Part shown: positions 3,667 through 7,950 of the stretch, one piece after another
Layout: every line of letters begins with the position of its first letter
Position numbering within the stretch: the first letter of the stretch is position 1
Source of the DNA: a bacterium
GTDB lineage: Bacteria > UBP13 > UBA5359
Assembly: GCA_028699365.1 (NCBI GenBank)
Contig: JAQVUQ010000115.1
Span: 1-7,950, forward strand
DNA: 7,950 nucleotides
Reading direction: 5' to 3'
Position numbers and translations under genes: made by a program
The notes under the pieces: generated by a model
What the model was told of the DNA's origin: nothing
What the model saw: only the letters and a program-made list of their open reading frames with translations
The model's database searches: none

Positions 3667-5534
3667 CTGCCGATGCTCTCCTTAACTGTGCGGTATATGC
3701 CGTCGGCATCAAGATTGAAAGCGGACAACAGCCGTGATCTGGTAGCATGCATCGGAACTTCATCGGGCAGCCCTAAGCGTATCATACGCCTGTTAAGCCC
3801 GTTATCGGCCAGCAGTTCCGCCACGGCACTGCCGAAACCGCCTTGGAGAACGTTCTCTTCCAGTGTTATCACCGTATGACAATCCGTCACGGCCTTCAGT
3901 ATGGCATCAGCGTCAAGCGGCTTTACAAAACGTGCATCCATGACTGTCGTGACTATGCCCTCCTGTTCCAGCTTGTGGGCGGCTCTCATCGCTTCCCAGA
4001 CACAGGGGCCTACGCCCAGCAGAAGGATATCCGCACCGGATTTCAACAGCTCGGACTTGCCCGGTTCGGCCCGGGGATAATCGTCATCGAAGCGTATGCC
4101 TTCACCTTCAGCCTGGGGATAGCGTATGGCTACAGGACCGGCGATATCCAGCGCTGCGTGAAGCATGGCCGTGAGTTCGGCCTCATCCCGGGGCGCCATC
4201 ACCGTCATGCCGGGAAGATGGCGCAGATAAGAGAGATCAAAGATCCCCTGATGCGTCGGCCCGTCATCACCCACCAGCCCGGCCCTGTCCAGGGCGAATA
4301 TCACAGGCAGCTTCTGCAGACAGATATCGTGAAAAATTTGATCATAGGCTCTTTGAAGAAAAGTAGAATAGATTGCCACTACCGGACGCAGGCCGTTGAC
4401 GGCACAACCGGCGGCGAAGGTCACAGCGTGCTCCTCGGCCATGCCGACATCGAAGAAACGCTTCTTGTGCTCTCTGGCAAATCGTTCCAATCCGGTGCCG
4501 TCGGTCATGGCGGCCGTTATGGCTACCAGATCCTCTCTCTCCTTAGCCATATCAGCCAATGCATTGCCGAAAACGTTGGTAAACGTGGGCCTGGCCGGCT
4601 TGCCGGAGAACTCTCCCGTCTCGATTACAAAGGGCTTGGCACCGTGAAACTTGGTCGCATTCTCTTCCGCAGGCGTATATCCTTTGCCTTTGAGAGTGAC
4701 CGTATGCAGCAGAACCGGTCCTTTAACGGCACGTGCCCTCTCCATGGCCGAAATCAGTTCGTCGAGATCATGCCCGTCCAGGGGACCGATATACGTTATG
4801 TTCAATTCCTCGAAGAGCACGCCGGGAACCATCAGGCGCTTAAGGCGGTCCTTGAGTCTTTCGGAGAGACGTAAAACGACGGATCCCATGGCGGTCAATC
4901 GCATAATATGCTCAAATTCGTCCTTGATGCGGTGGTAAGCCGGATCAAGCCTGATCCGGCTGAGATAGCGCGACATGGCGCCGACATTCTCCGATATGGA
5001 CATATCGTTATCGTTGAGGACGATGATCAGATCACAATTCAAATGGCCGGCGTGGTTCAGCGCCTCGTAAGCCATACCGCCGGTCAAGGCTCCGTCACCG
5101 ATAACGGCTACTACTTTATTGTTATCACCCTTTATCCGGTGGGATGCCGCCATGCCCAGGGCAGCGGATATGGATGTGCTTCCATGGCCGGCGATAAAGG
5201 CATCGTGTTCGCTCTCATCGGGACGGGGAAAGCCACTCAAGCCGCTCTCCTGACGGATAGTCGAAAAAACCTCATTTCGACCGGTCAGAAGCTTATGGAC
5301 ATAGCTCTGATGACCGACATCCCAGATAATGCTGTCGCATGGAGAATTGAAAACGGTATGCAGAGCAACCGTTAATTCCACAGCGCCGAGATTGGAGGCC
5401 AGATGACCGCCGTTACAGGCAATCACCTCGACAAGACGCTCCCTTATCTCACGGCAAAGGGCCTCTCGTTCCTGGGAACTCAGCCCTTTTACACTTTCCG
5501 GTCCGGATATTTTACTTAAGATACATTCATTCAT
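3663..5534 (-). CDS. dxs: 1-deoxy-D-xylulose-5-phosphate synthase
   Basis: Dxs condenses pyruvate and glyceraldehyde 3-phosphate, with thiamine diphosphate, to 1-deoxy-D-xylulose 5-phosphate. This is the first and usually flux-controlling step of the MEP isoprenoid pathway, and the product also feeds thiamine and pyridoxal synthesis. At 623 residues it matches the roughly 620-residue family. Visible motifs are GGHLASNLGAVELTVALH (42-59) with the conserved His44, WDVGHQ (71-76), the diphosphate/Mg motif GDGALTGGMAYEALNHAG (146-163) with N-D-N at 174-176, the YIGPLDGHD loop (248-256), the catalytic glutamate in MAEEHAVTFAAG (E367), DRAGLVGDDGPTHQG (416-430) and the C-terminal transketolase domain ending near RFVKPLDAD (535-543). 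Nothing is missing. The ATG lies 10 nt after the ispA stop with no clear Shine-Dalgarno site, so translation probably depends on coupling to ispA. It overlaps tlyA by 4 nt. Confidence 0.98.
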   Translation of the reverse strand: MNECILSKISGPESVKGLSSQEREALCREIRERLVEVIACNGGHLASNLGAVELTVALHTVFNSPCDSIIWDVGHQSYVHKLLTGRNEVFSTIRQESGLSGFPRPDESEHDAFIAGHGSTSISAALGMAASHRIKGDNNKVVAVIGDGALTGGMAYEALNHAGHLNCDLIIVLNDNDMSISENVGAMSRYLSRIRLDPAYHRIKDEFEHIMRLTAMGSVVLRLSERLKDRLKRLMVPGVLFEELNITYIGPLDGHDLDELISAMERARAVKGPVLLHTVTLKGKGYTPAEENATKFHGAKPFVIETGEFSGKPARPTFTNVFGNALADMAKEREDLVAITAAMTDGTGLERFAREHKKRFFDVGMAEEHAVTFAAGCAVNGLRPVVAIYSTFLQRAYDQIFHDICLQKLPVIFALDRAGLVGDDGPTHQGIFDLSYLRHLPGMTVMAPRDEAELTAMLHAALDIAGPVAIRYPQAEGEGIRFDDDYPRAEPGKSELLKSGADILLLGVGPCVWEAMRAAHKLEQEGIVTTVMDARFVKPLDADAILKAVTDCHTVITLEENVLQGGFGSAVAELLADNGLNRRMIRLGLPDEVPMHATRSRLLSAFNLDADGIYRTVKESIGR

Positions 5535-5544
5535 TTTATCGCTG

Positions 5545-6444
5545 TTATCTGTCTCTTTCTACTATATAATCAAGCAATGCATGAAGCGGGTCGACGGTTG
5601 CACCGAACCGCAGCAAATGCGCATGTCCGCTCTCAGCCAGATCGGCCACATGCCGCCTGGCCCGGTCCATACCGTAAAGAGCCGGATACGTTGCCTTTCC
5701 CAGCCGTTGATCGCTGCCGACGCTCTTTCCCAGAAGCGCCGGATCTCCCTCTATATCCAATATATCGTCGGTAATCTGGAAGGCCAGCCCCATATCGTCG
5801 CCGTAACAGGTCAAGGCTTCGAGATCACTGCCGGCAAGACCGGCCAGGACTGCTCCCGCCCTTAAAGCATAAGTTATAAAGGCCCCGGTCTTATGACGAT
5901 GAATATATTCCAGAGTATCCGCATTAACCGTCGTGGCGGAAAAGGATATATCCACCGCCTGTCCGCCCAGCATCCCGGCATACCCCACTCCCTTATGCAG
6001 TTCACGCAGGGCAGCCAACGCTCTGGTCGTATCAACGCCGTCGATTCCGGCATTGGCTGCGGCGGCATCGAATCCCAACATAATAAGAGCATCGCCACAC
6101 AGCAAAGCCATAGCCTCTCCGAATACCTTATGATTGGTCGGTTTGCCTCTCCGTAGATCATCGTCATCCATGCACGGCAGATCGTCATGCACCAGTGAAG
6201 AGACGTGTATAAGCTCCGCACCAGCAGCAAGCGGCAGGGCCTGCTGATACTGAAGTCCACCCGTAACAGCTCCCTGCAGGACAAGAAACGGCCTCAACCG
6301 CTTTCCACCGGCAAAGATGCTGTAGCGCATGGCACGGTGCAGTTCTTCAGGATAGGTGTCCTCCGGCGGTAAAAACTCATCGAGTACGCGGTCCACTTCG
6401 GCGCCCGTATCTTTTAACAGCACTATGAGCTCGTCCTTGTTCAA
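5545..6444 (-). CDS. ispA: Short-chain prenyl diphosphate synthase (IspA/GGPP synthase-like)
   Basis: This 299-residue trans-prenyltransferase adds isopentenyl diphosphate units to allylic diphosphates. Motifs are GGKRLRP (46-52, diphosphate binding), the first Asp-rich motif HDDLPCMDDDDLRRG (86-100), GKPTNHKVFGEA (100-111), the Lys-Thr of RHKTGA (183-188), and the second Asp-rich motif QITDDILDIEGD (223-234). The two-residue insertion in the first motif (DDxxxxD) is type II architecture, used by bacterial farnesyl and by bacterial and plant geranylgeranyl synthases. The residue five before the first Asp is Ser82, where typical bacterial FPP synthases carry Tyr, so the product may be longer than C15. 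The start is TTG at 6444. AAAGGAG (6451-6457) lies 6 nt upstream across the stop of the glycosyltransferase gene, and no nearby ATG is available. It is followed closely by dxs, so the gene sits in an isoprenoid operon. Confidence 0.93.
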   Translation of the reverse strand: MNKDELIVLLKDTGAEVDRVLDEFLPPEDTYPEELHRAMRYSIFAGGKRLRPFLVLQGAVTGGLQYQQALPLAAGAELIHVSSLVHDDLPCMDDDDLRRGKPTNHKVFGEAMALLCGDALIMLGFDAAAANAGIDGVDTTRALAALRELHKGVGYAGMLGGQAVDISFSATTVNADTLEYIHRHKTGAFITYALRAGAVLAGLAGSDLEALTCYGDDMGLAFQITDDILDIEGDPALLGKSVGSDQRLGKATYPALYGMDRARRHVADLAESGHAHLLRFGATVDPLHALLDYIVERDR

Positions 6445-6447
6445 GAG

Positions 6448-7950
6448 CTACTCCTTTCGACGATAGAGACGCGTTTCAGGGTATATATACAACAGGTCAT
6501 GCGGCGGAAAGCCTTTATTGAACCGCAACGGCCCCAGATGCGGCGTTATCGCAGCCATTCCCATCAACCGGTAGCGCTCGTCTATTACCGTCATGCACTC
6601 GGCAAACGTTTCAGGATGCTGTCTGGCTACCTCACGGTAATCATATTCTGAAAGGACCAGATACTTACTATCCAATCGCTGCAGATTTCCAGCATCGAAC
6701 GGAACGATCTCAGGCTTGAAACGACACGTCTTGAGAGCCTGCAGATAGATTTCCGGCGCCACCTTTCCGCCATTATACCATACCAGCGGCGGCGTGGAGA
6801 AATTGGACACATTAATCATGCCAACGGAGGTGCCCGGCTTCTCACCGATGAGTTGATCGGCAATTATGTCGCGCGGATCCCTTCCACCTGTCAGAGCGGC
6901 AAAGGAGAGGCCGTAAATAACCGTATAGATCAAGGTAAACGCCGTCAACAATGCTATCCCGATACGCAACCGGCCTCCGGTCTTCACAAGCAGGCGCTCA
7001 ATAAAGACGCCCGATGCTATGGCCAGGGCCGGCGTCAGGGGCAGCATATATCTCATGAACTTAACCTGGGCCGCTCCTATCAGCAGGTAGAAGAGCAGCG
7101 CCCATATCAGGATCACCTTTCCACGGCCGCTGCGCAGGCCGTGGACCGTAGCGGCTACCGCTAATACCATTGCCGGCAAACCGAGGCCGTAAAGAAAATT
7201 TGTCGTCAGATGATAGATCCACCCCGGTGGCGTGTGGCTGAAGATATCTCCCAGCCCGGATGTGATAAGTCCCTGAGCATGCCTGACGGCCGGGATGAAT
7301 TCAGCCGGAGCCAGAAGTGCATACGGGCAGCCAAGCAAGAAACCGGCCAGGGCAACCGGAAGGAGCAAGAACATTCTTCTCACATCCTGTTTCCGGTAAA
7401 CCGGGGAACGGAGCCAAAGTGCCGCCGGAACGGCTATGAAGACCAGAGCGGTGTTGTAACGCGTTGCCGCTGCCAGTCCGGCAGATAAAGCGGCCCAGAA
7501 GAGAGCCTTGTCCTCGCCATCATACACTTTAAGGCAGAGCCAGAGGGTCAGGGCAACGAAAAAGGCTGCCGTAACATCCACGGTGGCAAAGTGCGAATGC
7601 ACCAGATGGATCGGCCAGAAGGTAAGGAGAAGAGCGGATATTATCCCTGCCTTGATACCGCCGAGACGCCTGGCGGAGAGAAAGACCAATCCGATGCTGA
7701 GGGTGCCTAGAAGCGCGGACACCGCGCGTCCTGAAACGATATAAAGTGCCATCCAGCCTGCATCGGTTTGAGGAAAAATGAACAGCTTGGCAACGGAAGA
7801 GGCTATGGCCATCAGGTAGATGAACAAAGTGCCGTAGTTAAAGAAATCCGGATTGAGGTCAAGATGAAGCGGGTCCATGTTGAGGATTCCACCCACCATA
7901 TAGAATTCGTCGGGATGATATGAAAAGAGATGCCTCTTGTCGGGAAGTCC
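6448..7950 (-). CDS. ArnT/PMT-superfamily membrane glycosyltransferase, N-terminus cut off
   Basis: Five hundred codons are visible and the frame is open to the right edge, so the true start lies outside; the ATG at 7899 is internal. The 17 residues before that ATG include S-Y-H-P-D-E-F-Y, which carries the loop Asp-Glu typical of GT-C enzymes related to ArnT and protein O-mannosyltransferases. It continues with NMDPLHLDLNPDFFNYGTLF. Many hydrophobic helices follow in the first two-thirds, among them LLPVALAGFLLGCPYALL and FLYGLGLPAMVLAVAATV, then KFMRYMLPLTPALAI, a common family stretch. The last ~150 residues are a soluble extracytoplasmic domain. Such enzymes move a sugar from a polyprenyl-phosphate carrier to a lipid, protein or glycan outside the membrane; donor and acceptor cannot be read here. 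The 3' end carries the ribosome-binding site of the prenyl synthase gene, whose start is 3 nt beyond the stop, so both are in one operon. Confidence 0.88.
   Translation of the reverse strand, partial: GLPDKRHLFSYHPDEFYMVGGILNMDPLHLDLNPDFFNYGTLFIYLMAIASSVAKLFIFPQTDAGWMALYIVSGRAVSALLGTLSIGLVFLSARRLGGIKAGIISALLLTFWPIHLVHSHFATVDVTAAFFVALTLWLCLKVYDGEDKALFWAALSAGLAAATRYNTALVFIAVPAALWLRSPVYRKQDVRRMFLLLPVALAGFLLGCPYALLAPAEFIPAVRHAQGLITSGLGDIFSHTPPGWIYHLTTNFLYGLGLPAMVLAVAATVHGLRSGRGKVILIWALLFYLLIGAAQVKFMRYMLPLTPALAIASGVFIERLLVKTGGRLRIGIALLTAFTLIYTVIYGLSFAALTGGRDPRDIIADQLIGEKPGTSVGMINVSNFSTPPLVWYNGGKVAPEIYLQALKTCRFKPEIVPFDAGNLQRLDSKYLVLSEYDYREVARQHPETFAECMTVIDERYRLMGMAAITPHLGPLRFNKGFPPHDLLYIYPETRLYRRKE
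6451..6457 (-). promoter_or_regulatory. Ribosome-binding site supporting the TTG start of ispA
   Basis: The minus strand reads AAAGGAG, 6 nt before TTG at 6444 and directly adjoining the TAG stop of the glycosyltransferase gene. The spacing is ideal and fixes the non-ATG start. Confidence 0.75.

Noticed and set aside
3843-4874. Long plus-strand reading frame (343 codons) opposite dxs
   Set aside because: It is antisense to an unmistakable, full-length Dxs, has no recognisable protein motifs, and is best explained as a codon-bias shadow.
7897-7899. ATG at 7899 as the start of the glycosyltransferase
   Set aside because: The frame is open to the right edge, and the 17 upstream residues contain the conserved Asp-Glu loop motif, so the gene is truncated by the window.
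1-7950. Search by eye for tRNA, rRNA, CRISPR repeats, insertion sequences or phage genes
   Set aside because: Nothing resembling these was found; the window looks like core chromosome apart from the unknown small and exported proteins.

Overview
This 7,950-base window reads as an ordinary stretch of a bacterial chromosome using the standard bacterial code, since TAA, TAG and TGA all serve as stops. It is densely packed, and every gene I accept lies on the minus strand, so transcription runs from the right edge to the left. Shine-Dalgarno sites are strong (AAGGAGG, AAAGGAG). The mix is an ispA-dxs-tlyA cluster, a DUF151 bifunctional-nuclease protein, a DUF5667-like exported protein, a small Skp/OmpH-like protein and a tiny Lys-rich protein. 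It suggests a Firmicutes/Actinobacteria/Chloroflexi-type (Terrabacteria) lineage or a neighbouring candidate phylum. That placement is an inference; the sequence does not fix the taxon.

Right half, in transcription order. A multi-pass membrane glycosyltransferase of the ArnT/PMT superfamily enters from the right edge (6448-7950, N-terminus missing). It is followed at once by a type II prenyl diphosphate synthase (ispA-like, 5545-6444, TTG start), 1-deoxy-D-xylulose-5-phosphate synthase (dxs, 3663-5534) and the S4-domain rRNA 2'-O-methyltransferase TlyA (2854-3666). Gaps are 3 nt, 10 nt and a 4-nt overlap, so this is almost certainly one operon. Dxs begins the MEP isoprenoid pathway and the IspA homologue builds prenyl chains. 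ArnT/PMT enzymes use polyprenyl-phosphate-linked sugars, so lipid-carrier supply and use may be linked here.

Middle (2473-2853). This spacer is not empty. It holds a 31-codon Lys-rich gene with an ideal ribosome-binding site (2670-2765), a GC-rich hairpin (2570-2600), and a perfect 16-bp inverted repeat (2482-2520) whose loop reads TATAAT on the transcribed strand and whose arm covers the ribosome-binding site of the next gene.

Left half. A DUF5667-like exported protein (1939-2472, start moved five codons downstream) precedes a tight three-gene unit: DUF151 bifunctional nuclease (1375-1860), an exported protein I do not recognise (620-1366), and a Skp/OmpH-like periplasmic-chaperone-type protein (187-618, start moved 22 codons downstream). 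A 13-bp hairpin (130-161) probably ends this unit. The last 68 bases hold the first 22 codons of another minus-strand gene that leaves the window. They resemble the N-terminus of a PacL/SERCA-type cation P-type ATPase, with a TTG start, a GGGGAGGG ribosome-binding site and promoter-like hexamers upstream.

I see no mobile element, CRISPR array, tRNA or rRNA. The most interesting items are the tiny Lys-rich gene, the hairpin/promoter element at 2482-2520, the small residue at the chain-length position of the prenyl synthase, and the glycosyltransferase-isoprenoid operon.
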